Shown here piece by piece: positions 9,341-18,266 of a stretch of 64,000 nt of DNA. This DNA is from CAVVIO01 sp963748095. GTDB taxonomy: Bacteria > Bacteroidota > Bacteroidia > Bacteroidales > UBA10428. The stretch is taken from positions 118,992 to 182,991 of the forward strand of contig CAVVIO010000008.1 in NCBI GenBank assembly GCA_963748095.1, given 5' to 3'. The position numbers and the translations under genes were made by a program. The notes beneath the pieces are model-generated. The model was not told the DNA's origin, made no database searches, and saw only the letters and a program-made list of their open reading frames with translations. The first letter of the stretch is position 1; every line of letters begins with the position of its first letter.

Positions 9341-11476
9341 TTATTTTTCCACAAGAACAAAATCCAGTTGTTTTTTAGCAAGATTGGTTCGGAGGATTTC
9401 GACTTTTACAGGATCTCCCAACTGGTACTTTTTAGAAGTTCGTTTTCCGGTTAAGCAATAATTATCTTCGTCGTACTCGTAATAATCATCCTGCAATTCA
9501 CGAATCGGGACCATCCCTTCACATTTATTTTCAATAATTTCAACAAAGATGCCAAATTCGGCAACTCCCGAAATTATTCCGTCGAATACCTGGCCTAACT
9601 TATCCTGCATGAATTCAACCTGTTTATATTTTATCGATGCCCTTTCGGCATCTACAGCCCGTTGTTCCATATCGGACGAATGCCGGCAGCGCATTTCATA
9701 TTTTTTACGGTTCTTCGATTCTCCCCCTGCAAGGTAATGTGCCAGCATCCGGTGAACCATCATGTCGGGATACCTCCTTATAGGTGAAGTAAAATGCGTA
9801 TAAAAAGGAAAAGCAAGACCGTAATGACCTATATTATCGGTAGAATATATGGCCTTTGCCATTGATCTTACAGCAAGAGTTTCCACCAGATGTTGTTCCT
9901 TTTTACCCTTTACATCTTCTAATACCTGGTTCAGCGATTTAGAAATGTTCTGTACATTATTTGTCTGTAGTTTATGTCCGAATCGCTTTATAAAATTGGA
10001 AAATGCTTCCAACTTATCAGGTTTAGGCCGGTCATGAATCCGGTATACAAAAGTTTTTCGTTCCTTTTTATTTTTCACATTTCCAATAAAAGCAGCCACC
10101 TGTTTGTTAGCCAACAACATAAATTCCTCGACAAGATCGTTCGATTCACCATGTTCACTGAAATAAACGCGGACAGGCTTCCCCTTTTCATCTATATCAA
10201 ATTTCACTTCATCGTGATCGAAGGCAATGGCCCCGCCCTTGAACCGCTGAACGCGTAATTTCTTTGCCAGTTCATTCAATTTCAGCATTTCTTCATGAAG
10301 ATCTCCCTTCCCCGTATCAATTATTTGTTGAGCTTCCTGATAAGTAAATCGTCGATCGGAAAAAATCACCGTACGCCCGAACCATTCATTTTTCAACTCA
10401 GCTGCGTCGGTCAATTCAAATACAGCTGAAAAACAAAGCTTTTCCTCGCTGGGTCGCAATGAACAAATATTATTGGATAATCGCTCAGGCAACATCGGAA
10501 CAACCCTGTCGACAAGATAAACGGATGTCCCCCTGGTATAGGCTTCCTCATTTAGAAGTGATTTAGAGTGAACATAATGCGTAACATCGGCGATATGTAT
10601 CCCTACTTCCCAGTTCCCATCGGGTAATTTACGGATAGAAAGAGCATCATCGAAATCTTTGGCGTCCGCGGGGTCAATGGTAAAAGTGGTGATCTTTCTG
10701 AAATCCCGACGTGATTTAATCTCTTCATTGCTAATGGAATCCGGTATTTTTTCAGCTTCTTCAACTACTTCGGCAGGAAAAACATATGGCAGATCATATT
10801 CAGCAAGGATGGCATGCATTTCTGTTTCATTATCTCCGGGGAATCCGAGTACTTCTATTACTTCACCGAACGGATTCTTAGCGCGTTCCGGCCAGTCGGT
10901 TATCTTTGCCAGTACTTTTTGCCCGTTTTTAGCACTATTTAATTTATCGAGGGGTATAAACAAATCGTAAGGCATTTGCCGGTTTTCTGTTGTAAAAAAT
11001 GCATACCGGTCGGATAATTCAACGATCCCAACGAATGTTTCTTTGGCCCTTTCAATTATTTCAATTACTTCCCCTTCAGGTCTACGCCCTTTTCTGCCGG
11101 CAAATAAATGAACTTTAACAGTATCCCCATTTAATGCATGGTGCAGGTTATTATGGCCAATAAAAATTTCTTCTGATGTTGATTCATTAATTACAAAAGC
11201 ATAACCATTATTTGTCAACTCTATTTTCCCGAGGGCCTGGGCTCCTCCCGAGTGTAATCTGAATTTTCCAATATAAATTTCTTCCAGGTTTCCGGCTTCT
11301 GTAAGTTCATTTAATACCTGAATGACTACCCGTTTCTCAGAAGAACCTGAAATCAGTAATTGACGTGCAATTTGCTTATAATTATATGTTTTATTCGGAT
11401 TCTTACTAAAGATACCAAGGATACTGTTAGCCATGGTAACTTTATTTAATCCACCTATTTTCTTCTTTTTCGACAT
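9341..11476 (-). CDS. rnr: Ribonuclease R
   Basis: A processive 3'-5' exoribonuclease of the RNase II/R family that degrades structured RNA in the cytoplasm. It has 711 residues. The order is an N-terminal helix-turn-helix and cold-shock-like OB region (about 15-230), the RNB catalytic domain (about 255-590) and an S1 RNA-binding domain (about 630-708; GQVFDGIISGVAEFGIFVEI). The catalytic metal motif is visible at 266-277 as TIDPADAKDFDD, with aspartates 268, 274, 276 and 277 as ligands. The initial MSKKKKIGG lysine run is typical of RNA-binding tails. It stands alone, upstream of the nuo operon on the same strand. Confidence 0.96.
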   Translation of the reverse strand: MSKKKKIGGLNKVTMANSILGIFSKNPNKTYNYKQIARQLLISGSSEKRVVIQVLNELTEAGNLEEIYIGKFRLHSGGAQALGKIELTNNGYAFVINESTSEEIFIGHNNLHHALNGDTVKVHLFAGRKGRRPEGEVIEIIERAKETFVGIVELSDRYAFFTTENRQMPYDLFIPLDKLNSAKNGQKVLAKITDWPERAKNPFGEVIEVLGFPGDNETEMHAILAEYDLPYVFPAEVVEEAEKIPDSISNEEIKSRRDFRKITTFTIDPADAKDFDDALSIRKLPDGNWEVGIHIADVTHYVHSKSLLNEEAYTRGTSVYLVDRVVPMLPERLSNNICSLRPSEEKLCFSAVFELTDAAELKNEWFGRTVIFSDRRFTYQEAQQIIDTGKGDLHEEMLKLNELAKKLRVQRFKGGAIAFDHDEVKFDIDEKGKPVRVYFSEHGESNDLVEEFMLLANKQVAAFIGNVKNKKERKTFVYRIHDRPKPDKLEAFSNFIKRFGHKLQTNNVQNISKSLNQVLEDVKGKKEQHLVETLAVRSMAKAIYSTDNIGHYGLAFPFYTHFTSPIRRYPDMMVHRMLAHYLAGGESKNRKKYEMRCRHSSDMEQRAVDAERASIKYKQVEFMQDKLGQVFDGIISGVAEFGIFVEIIENKCEGMVPIRELQDDYYEYDEDNYCLTGKRTSKKYQLGDPVKVEILRTNLAKKQLDFVLVEK

Positions 11477-11951
11477 ATTTCATTTTTAAAACCAAAAACA
11501 TTTTTATTTACTTGTCTAAAGGTAAAACTTAAATTATGTTTTTACACTCATCGCAATTAATCATAATGTTAAAATTTTTCGTTTTGACCAAATTTTCATT
11601 CCTTACAATTTATTTTTATTAATAAATAAATAATTGAATCCCTATGACAATCACAGGTTACATGAGATGTTATCCTGTTTTTCTAAACACAATATAAATT
11701 TCTTTTTGATAATATCATTCTTTTATTATTATTTTTACACCGATAATGTAACTACAAGAGTGCAGAACGGAATGTATACAAAGCCGGGAGAAAGTGGAAT
11801 TATCAATAAATATATTCATCCAATGATTATAATGTTGGATAGGAAAATACTAAATAAGAAAAGCGCAACATACTCCATTCCTAAGGCCTACCTAAATTAT
11901 TTAATACTTATATATAAAATTTAAAATTTAAAAACCGGTAAAATTTATTGC
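11477..11951. other. Intergenic: divergent region between rnr and the carboxylase operon
   Basis: A 475-base, very AT-rich spacer between divergently transcribed genes. A near match to the -7 element (TACCTTTA, complement of 11517-11524) sits about 40 bases before rnr. A 96-codon frame (11634-11924) exists but is judged non-coding. No exact TAnnTTTG was found for the rightward operon, whose promoter must still lie here. Confidence 0.5.
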
Positions 11952-13508
11952 ATGGATATAAGCGGAAGAATATATAAGAAATTTCTTGAACGGAAGGAAT
12001 TGTATGATAAACAGCATGGTGAAGAATCTGCCGAAAAACAATATAAGAAAGGGAAACTCACGGCCCGGGAGAGAATAGAATTATTATTTGATGCTGAAAC
12101 ATTTGATGAAATTGATGCATATTCTTATTCTGCGTCCATCGATTCGGAATTCGGTAAGGTAGACAGCAAATATGGCGATGGTGTTATTATCGGACACGGA
12201 CGAATCAGCGGCAGGCTGGCATTTGCCTATTCGCAGGATTTTACTGTCATGGGTGGGTCATTGGGAACTGTACATGCCGCAAAAATTGTAAAAATCCAGG
12301 AGATGGCCATGAAAATGGGAGCTCCGATAATTGGGATTATCGATTCGGGTGGAGCCCGTATACAGGAAGGTGTTGCCAGTCTGGCCGGGTATGCCGCTAT
12401 TTTTCACCGTAATGTGATGTCATCCGGAGTAATCCCCCAGATCTCTGTAATAATGGGACCTGCAGCCGGAGGAGCTGTGTATTCCCCTTCCCTGACCGAC
12501 TTTGTTTTTATGACCAACAAGACCAGTTACATGTTCGTTACCGGTCCGAATGTGGTGAAAGAAGTACTCAACGAGGATGTTACGTCAGACGAACTGGGAG
12601 GGGCAATGGTTCATATGAAAAAAAGCGGGGTGGCTCAATTTGTTTATGAGGATGAAGAAAACACCATCCTGGGTTTAAAAAAACTATTATCTTATTTCCC
12701 TTCCAACAACCTGGAAAATCCGCCTATTGTCGATTGCTGTGACAGGAACGATGACGAAGAACCGAAACTCAGGGATATAGTACCCGACGATCCGAATAAA
12801 CCTTACGATATAAAAGATGTTATCAACCTGATAATTGACAAGGGGACCTTTTTTGAAGTAGCCGAGTTTTTTGCACAAAATATTGTAGTTGCCTTTGCCC
12901 GGCTTAAGGGCAAAACCATAGGTATACTTGCCAATCAGCCAAAAGTACTGGCTGGCACACTTGATATCAATTCATCGATTAAAGGAGCTCGTTTTATCAG
13001 GTTTTGCGATTCATTTAATATTCCGTTGCTTACACTGGAAGATGTTCCCGGTTTTCTTCCTGGTGTCGACCAGGAACATAACGGAATTATACGGCATGGC
13101 GCAAAATTATTGTATGCCTATAGCGATGCCACTATTCCAAAGATAACTGTAATTCTCAGAAAATCATATGGGGGTGCTTATTGTGTAATGAACAGTAAGA
13201 ATCTGGGCGGTGACTTTAATTTTGCCTGGCCTACTGCCGAGATTGCCGTAATGGGACCTGAAGGAGCAGTTTCTATACTTTACAGAAACCAGTTAATTAA
13301 TTCTGAAGATCCGGATAAACTGAAAAAAGAGCTTGCCCTGAAATACCGTGAAGAAATAGCCAATCCATATATTGCCGACGAAAAGGGATATATTGATGAG
13401 GTAATTGATCCTTCAGTCACCCGTAGAAAATTAATAAGTGCTTTCGAAGCATTGGAAAACAAACATCTGAATGTTCCGTCACGAAAACACGGAAACATTC
13501 CCTTGTAA
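11952..13508 (+). CDS. Acyl-CoA carboxylase carboxyltransferase subunit (propionyl-CoA type)
   Basis: The carboxyltransferase subunit of a biotin-dependent acyl-CoA carboxylase (518 residues, the usual length of PccB/MmdA proteins), with two crotonase-like halves. Visible motifs are GKLTARERIELL near the N-terminus, the oxyanion glycines in DSGGARIQEGVASL and MGPAAGGAVYSPSL in the N-half, and GSYGGAYCVMNSK-like KSYGGAYCVM in the C-half. Biotin carboxylase and biotin carrier genes follow on the same strand, which argues for a carboxylase (propionyl-CoA to methylmalonyl-CoA) rather than the sodium-pumping decarboxylase, although the CT subunits are homologous. Acetyl-CoA or other acyl-CoA specificity cannot be excluded. 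Confidence 0.92.
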   Translation: MDISGRIYKKFLERKELYDKQHGEESAEKQYKKGKLTARERIELLFDAETFDEIDAYSYSASIDSEFGKVDSKYGDGVIIGHGRISGRLAFAYSQDFTVMGGSLGTVHAAKIVKIQEMAMKMGAPIIGIIDSGGARIQEGVASLAGYAAIFHRNVMSSGVIPQISVIMGPAAGGAVYSPSLTDFVFMTNKTSYMFVTGPNVVKEVLNEDVTSDELGGAMVHMKKSGVAQFVYEDEENTILGLKKLLSYFPSNNLENPPIVDCCDRNDDEEPKLRDIVPDDPNKPYDIKDVINLIIDKGTFFEVAEFFAQNIVVAFARLKGKTIGILANQPKVLAGTLDINSSIKGARFIRFCDSFNIPLLTLEDVPGFLPGVDQEHNGIIRHGAKLLYAYSDATIPKITVILRKSYGGAYCVMNSKNLGGDFNFAWPTAEIAVMGPEGAVSILYRNQLINSEDPDKLKKELALKYREEIANPYIADEKGYIDEVIDPSVTRRKLISAFEALENKHLNVPSRKHGNIPL

Positions 13509-13551
13509 TTCTGTAATTATTAACGTAAATTTTAAAGTTATTTTTATACTG

Positions 13552-13559
13552 TATATTTG
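13552..13559 (+). promoter_or_regulatory. Candidate internal promoter (-7 element) before biotin carboxylase
   Basis: TATATTTG matches TAnnTTTG exactly and lies 87 bases before the biotin carboxylase start, in the 137-base gap after the carboxyltransferase gene. No good -33 TTTG is seen at the expected spacing. It would let the biotin carboxylase and carrier genes be made separately from the carboxyltransferase. Confidence 0.35.
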
Positions 13560-13645
13560 CTCGTTTAAATTGATCATATTTGCTCGATTGTCAGAAAAAT
13601 GCCAAATTAGGCAAGATTTATTAATACTCTATAATTTCACGTACC

Positions 13646-15151
13646 ATGAAAATAAAAAGCCTGCTAATAGCTAACCGTGGCGAAATAGCTGTGCGTATCA
13701 TAAACACCGCCAGACGGATGGGAATAAAAACATTTGGAATTAAAACTGCAAAAGAACCGAATGCATTGTACCTCCAGATGGTCGATGATGTTATCGATTT
13801 TTCGGAAACCCTTGAAGAAGTTCCTGAATTTCTCGATGTAGAGCGCCTCGTTGATGCAGCCAAAAAGAACGGGATCGACGCGATTCATCCGGGATATGGC
13901 TTTCTTGCCGAAAGTCCTTATTTCGCCAGACGTTGCGAAGAAGAAGGAATTAATTTTGTTGGCCCCTCTGCTTCAGTAATTTATAAAATGGGTAATAAAA
14001 CCATTGCGAAGCAAATCGCCATGAAACATAATATTCCCCTGTTGAAAGGAAGCCAGGGAAATGTTCAGAATCCGAAAGAGGCAGAAGACATTGCCAAATC
14101 GATCGGGTTTCCGGTAATACTTAAAGCCGCCTCAGGTGGCGGCGGCCGAGGTATGCGCATAGTTGAAAAAGCCTCGCAGATGGAAAAGATGTTTAAAATG
14201 GCTTCTTCTGAAGCTGAAACAGCTTTTAACGATGCATCTGTCTTTATCGAAAAATATGTCAGGAATCCCCGGCATATTGAATTCCAGATAATGGGTGATA
14301 AACATGGAAATTGTGTGCATCTGGGTGAGCGTGAATGTTCGATACAACGCAAACATCAGAAATTACTTGAAGAATCTCCTTCATCAGCATTGGATGCAAA
14401 GCTCCGGAAAAAAATGGGTGAAGCAGCCGTTAACATTGCAAAAGCAGTAAATTACTATAGTGCCGGCACCGTAGAATTTCTGCTTGACGATGATAAAAAA
14501 TTCTATTTTATGGAAATGAACACCCGTATTCAGGTCGAACATCCTGTAACCGAACTGGTGACTGGATATGATCTGATCGAGATGCAGATTAAAATTGCCG
14601 AGGGTGAAAAATTATCCATAACTCAGGAAGATGTGAAATTAAATGGATGGGCCATCGAATGCCGGATTAATGCCGAAGATGTACAAGCGGGTTTTTCTCC
14701 CAATCTGGGTGTTATAGAAAAAATCATGTACCCCCGCAGCAAACACATCCGCATCGACTCGGGAGTGACAGATGCTTCCGTGATCACACCCTATTTCGAT
14801 TCTATGATTGCCAAACTTATTGTACATAGCGACACACGTGAAAAGGCTATTACAACTGCCCTGAATGCTTTAAATAAATTCTGGATCAAAGGTATTAAAA
14901 CTACCATCCCCTTCTGTAAAGCTGTTCTTACCAATAAAAAATTTAAAAAGGGTGATTTCAACACTTCATTTATCGAATCCGAGATGGATAAGCTGTATTA
15001 TGAGGGAGAAGATGATGAAATGCTTGCTGCTTACCTGGCAACTTTCGATTATGCCGCCGACCTGGAAACAGACAGGACCACTTATGTGGATTTTGAACAA
15101 GGGAAAAAGATAAGTCCCTGGTTATTGAACAAGCGATTGCGTTCTATTTAG
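13646..15151 (+). CDS. accC: Biotin carboxylase subunit (acyl-CoA carboxylase)
   Basis: The ATP-grasp biotin carboxylase that carboxylates biotin on the carrier protein. It has 501 residues. The N-terminal preATP-grasp domain begins KSLLIANRGEIAVRII; HPGYGFLAES lies at 81-90; the ATP-binding glycine loop is at 160-170 (KAASGGGGRGM); and the metal/bicarbonate motif is at 290-300 (EMNTRIQVEHP). The C-terminal third has the usual biotin carboxylase fold, ending with a ~40-residue tail beyond the standard AccC length. The gene sits between the carboxyltransferase and carrier genes. Confidence 0.94.
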   Translation: MKIKSLLIANRGEIAVRIINTARRMGIKTFGIKTAKEPNALYLQMVDDVIDFSETLEEVPEFLDVERLVDAAKKNGIDAIHPGYGFLAESPYFARRCEEEGINFVGPSASVIYKMGNKTIAKQIAMKHNIPLLKGSQGNVQNPKEAEDIAKSIGFPVILKAASGGGGRGMRIVEKASQMEKMFKMASSEAETAFNDASVFIEKYVRNPRHIEFQIMGDKHGNCVHLGERECSIQRKHQKLLEESPSSALDAKLRKKMGEAAVNIAKAVNYYSAGTVEFLLDDDKKFYFMEMNTRIQVEHPVTELVTGYDLIEMQIKIAEGEKLSITQEDVKLNGWAIECRINAEDVQAGFSPNLGVIEKIMYPRSKHIRIDSGVTDASVITPYFDSMIAKLIVHSDTREKAITTALNALNKFWIKGIKTTIPFCKAVLTNKKFKKGDFNTSFIESEMDKLYYEGEDDEMLAAYLATFDYAADLETDRTTYVDFEQGKKISPWLLNKRLRSI

Positions 15152-15254
15152 AATCCTCTTGTAAATTTGTATAAACCTTGTTTTTAGAAGAAGCGAAAAA
15201 CAACTTATAGATAGAAAACCAGTTTAAAGTTAAGAAGCTCTAAATATAATTTTT

Positions 15255-15794
15255 ATGAAAATTTCAACACGCCGGAAGAAACCTGATGAAAAAGAATATA
15301 TTTCATTAAGTAACAAGAATAAACGGTATAAAATTAAAAATCCGTTTAGCGAGGAAGTGATGATCAACGGCAAGAAAACTGATATAAAAATTTTTGAAAA
15401 TGAAAACGGGTTCACATATATCCTCTGGAAAAAGAAAAAATATCTTGCCGAGATAATTGAAAAAAACCAGAATAAATATATCATATTAATTAATGGTGTC
15501 AGCTATTATTTTACCGTAGAAACTCCCATTTCATATAAACGCAAGAAATATCTCGACAAGCAAAAATCGAATACCAAAAGTGAAGTGGTGGAAGCTCCGA
15601 TGCCCGGAAAAATACTTGAAGTACTGATCGAAGAAAACACAGAGGTAAAAGAAGGAGATCCTTTACTCATCCTTGAGGCAATGAAAATGCAAAATGAAAT
15701 CAGTTCCCCGATCAGTGGAAAAATCAAGAAAGTTTTCATTAAACAGAACGATACAGTTTTGAAAGACGATTTATTAATCGAAATTGCAAAATAG
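15255..15794 (+). CDS. Biotin carboxyl carrier protein (biotin/lipoyl domain)
   Basis: A 179-residue protein. The C-terminal ~70 residues form a biotinyl domain: EAPMPGKILEVLIEENTEV, then EAMKM at 141-145, whose lysine 144 is the predicted biotinylation site, and a closing ISGKIKKVF hairpin. The N-terminal ~100 residues are lysine-rich and beta-type (NPFSEEVMINGKKTDIKIF, NGVSYYFTVE), resembling the domain that in propionyl-CoA carboxylases joins carrier and carboxylase. It is the last gene of the carboxylase operon, 103 bases after biotin carboxylase. It ends 2 bases before a convergent gene. Confidence 0.9.
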   Translation: MKISTRRKKPDEKEYISLSNKNKRYKIKNPFSEEVMINGKKTDIKIFENENGFTYILWKKKKYLAEIIEKNQNKYIILINGVSYYFTVETPISYKRKKYLDKQKSNTKSEVVEAPMPGKILEVLIEENTEVKEGDPLLILEAMKMQNEISSPISGKIKKVFIKQNDTVLKDDLLIEIAK

Positions 15795-15796
15795 AT

Positions 15797-16669
15797 TTAT
15801 TTTCGAATACGTTCCCGCATCTGATCTAAATCAGTAAAAGCTGTTTTTTGATCGTCCATATTCATTACGCCCAGTATGTAGCTGCCTGCTAATCCTATAT
15901 ATATTTTATCATTATAGGGATCTTCCACAGCATAATTTTTATCTGAGATATCTGAATAGTTAAATTTCACCTGTTTAAAATATTTTTTAAGAGTTTCCCG
16001 GGCCTGATCACTATCCGGGGAATGTATGATAAACAGTTTATAGTTCTTCTTCTCCCCTTGATATTCAGCTGTAAAAGCTGATTGAAGAAATTCATAACCC
16101 AGGAAGTTTTTGGCAATATAATTCTCGCCATTTTTTAATTTCCCAATTTCAGGAAAAACAGATAGTTCTTCCGGCCATTTGCTTTCGATTCCCAGATAAC
16201 TGTTTATCTGTTCTCCAATGTAAACCAGTTTATCTTCAGAAATGCCTGTTGTCCCCGAAGCCATGATCTTCACATAAAAATCGCCTGTGAAAAAATTCAA
16301 TACATCCTGACTTGTATAACCCTGAACCCCGAGCTGGATAAAATTGTAATCGGGCATTCGTTCGGAAGCGTATATTCCAAAAGCATTCACAGGTGAACTT
16401 TGCCTGTATAATTCCACACGAACCTTTTGGTCCTTATCCTCTGAATATTCTGCAATATGTAAATCCTGAAAATCATAACTCAGAAAACCATCAGCCGCCC
16501 CGTCGATCAGATCCCACAGGTTATCAGGAGTATATACCTTTGGTTCTTCCGTCAACTGCCATCCTTTAATTTCAGGAAACATACCGGCCGGAATTTTGCC
16601 GGATGCTGCATTAAAAATTAAAATAAACAGGAATCCCCATTTAAACCGATTCAATATCATATTCTTCAT
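15797..16669 (-). CDS. Secreted protein, DUF6599-like, unknown function
   Basis: 290 residues starting with a signal peptide (hydrophobic WGFLFILIFNAASG). The mature part contains GWQLTEEPKVYTPDNLWDLI followed by DGAADGFLSYDF, a pattern I associate with the DUF6599 family of exported proteins that often accompany iron-sulfur or Tat-exported oxidoreductases. No catalytic motif is recognisable. It lies 17 bases after the aldo/keto reductase gene on the same strand, so the two are probably co-transcribed and act in the periplasm. The family name is from memory and is the uncertain part. Confidence 0.7.
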   Translation of the reverse strand: MKNMILNRFKWGFLFILIFNAASGKIPAGMFPEIKGWQLTEEPKVYTPDNLWDLIDGAADGFLSYDFQDLHIAEYSEDKDQKVRVELYRQSSPVNAFGIYASERMPDYNFIQLGVQGYTSQDVLNFFTGDFYVKIMASGTTGISEDKLVYIGEQINSYLGIESKWPEELSVFPEIGKLKNGENYIAKNFLGYEFLQSAFTAEYQGEKKNYKLFIIHSPDSDQARETLKKYFKQVKFNYSDISDKNYAVEDPYNDKIYIGLAGSYILGVMNMDDQKTAFTDLDQMRERIRK

Positions 16670-16686
16670 ATCTAGGTTAAAATATT

Positions 16687-17913
16687 TTAAACTATAAAAT
16701 CCTGAGGTACTGAACGTAGCCGGGTCACATCGGCTATACGGCCTGCAATATCAAAACCTTTGATACAATTCACCGTGCAATCGTTACAATCACCACAAGG
16801 ATTTTCTGCAATATTATGATCCGTTAATAATGTGTGTGCCTTTTCGAAGTGATTGTAGCCATATGTATACATATAGGCCCGCATAATTTCATTTACCGGG
16901 AGATGTTTTTTACACTGCCCAAGACAGGTTTGGCAATTGTTACAATACATTCCGGCCTGAAGACGTGCAGCGTCCAAATCCTCCATTTCCTGTTCGGTAA
17001 ATTCCAGGTTTTCCATAACAGAAATATTATCTTCCAGCATATCAAAGGAAGTAATGCCGGGAATGGCTGTATGTATATTCGGGTCCTGTAATACCCACTT
17101 CAAAGCTGCTTTACAGTTGATCGGAAGTTTTCTTTCCTTATCGATGAATGCTCCGGCCATGGTTTTCATAGCAACTATGCCAATACCTTTTGCGGCAGCA
17201 GCAGCAATTTTTTCCTTTATCTGCAGATAATGATCCTGTTTGAAATTAATTGCGGTAAGAACAACTTCATAAAGATCACTATCTATTGCTGCCTGTATCA
17301 CTTCCGGTTCGTGAGAGTGAGTACTGAGTCCCACATGTTTGACTTTCCCCTGAGCTTTGGCAGTCTTCAATGCTTCCAGAACCGGTTCAGACAGTGCTTC
17401 TTCCCGGTTTCCGACACCGTGAACATATACAATATCCACATAATCCATCTGTAATCTTTGTAAACTAATATCCAGATCATTGAGAAAGGCTTCTTTTACT
17501 GATGATGAAGTCAGCTGATCATTCTGTGTATCGGCTCCGTCATTCCGGGGTTTAATCTTGGTGGAAATGACAAACGAATCCCTGGGATATCCCTTTAAAA
17601 GTTCACCCAGCATGATCTCATTTTTCCCATTCTGGTAAACATGCGCCGTATCGAGGTGTACAATTCCCGACTTAAGCGCTGCTTTGACAATATTCGGATT
17701 ATCCGCACGCATTACACCCATACTTACTACAGGTAACTCAATCCCGGTATTCCCCAGTTTTCTCTTTATTGTTTTATTTTCTTCAACTGGTGAAATTTCG
17801 GATGGATTATAAGAAGCAAATAGCTTTCCGGCAGCAAGAGTTCCGGAAAGGCCCAGCAAGGATGATTTTAAAAACCTGCGCCGGTCTGAAGAATTATTCT
17901 TTTTCATTTTCAT
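16687..17913 (-). CDS. Tat-exported aldo/keto reductase with C-terminal [4Fe-4S] cysteines
   Basis: 408 residues. The N-terminus has a twin-arginine signal (SSDRRRFLKSSLLGLSG), indicating folded export to the periplasm. The AKR barrel follows (about 50-320): KLGNTGIELPVVSMG, then the catalytic Asp/Tyr in LDTAHVYQNGKNE, a lysine in ISTKIK and the histidine in YVHGVG. The last ~80 residues hold two cysteine clusters of ferredoxin type: CNNCQTCLGQC and CGDCNDCTVNC. AKRs with such tails are common in Bacteroidota and are annotated as oxidoreductases of unknown substrate. It is the first gene of a two-gene unit with the DUF6599-like protein. Folded export fits a protein that carries cofactors. Confidence 0.88.
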   Translation of the reverse strand: MKMKKNNSSDRRRFLKSSLLGLSGTLAAGKLFASYNPSEISPVEENKTIKRKLGNTGIELPVVSMGVMRADNPNIVKAALKSGIVHLDTAHVYQNGKNEIMLGELLKGYPRDSFVISTKIKPRNDGADTQNDQLTSSSVKEAFLNDLDISLQRLQMDYVDIVYVHGVGNREEALSEPVLEALKTAKAQGKVKHVGLSTHSHEPEVIQAAIDSDLYEVVLTAINFKQDHYLQIKEKIAAAAAKGIGIVAMKTMAGAFIDKERKLPINCKAALKWVLQDPNIHTAIPGITSFDMLEDNISVMENLEFTEQEMEDLDAARLQAGMYCNNCQTCLGQCKKHLPVNEIMRAYMYTYGYNHFEKAHTLLTDHNIAENPCGDCNDCTVNCIKGFDIAGRIADVTRLRSVPQDFIV

Positions 17914-18266
17914 GGTTTTTTTTCTTAATTACATGCAGATTATAAATTTAATTATTAATTACTTAATAATTATTATACCACTGTGCAACATTTAAAAAAA
18001 AACCGTATTTATAATGGTTCTTAAATGTTCCATCTATTCTGAATTTGTATAAATTAACAATTCACATTAATTTGATAAAATTAAATCATATTTATATTGC
18101 TTATATTTAGAATATTACATTCTTCTAATAATAACCGCAATATGTAACAACTGTTACCTTCTTTAAGCGTATAAAGCATACAAAACTATAATTGCAATGT
18201 TGTGAAAGACTGAAAGTTTTTCAATCTTTGCCGTGGGTAAAATTTGATGATTAATATTTGAGCGAA
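17914..18266. other. Intergenic: divergent AT-rich region
   Basis: A ~350-base spacer between the divergent aldo/keto reductase and serine hydrolase genes, extremely rich in A and T. It must hold both promoters. The best rightward candidate is a near match AATCTTTG at about 18221-18228. No hairpin, small gene or repeat stands out. Confidence 0.45.

Noticed and set aside
11634..11924. A 96-codon frame between rnr and the carboxylase operon
   Set aside because: It needs a TTG start, has no ribosome site, consists of AT-driven residues (runs of F, Y, I, N, K) and matches no family I know.
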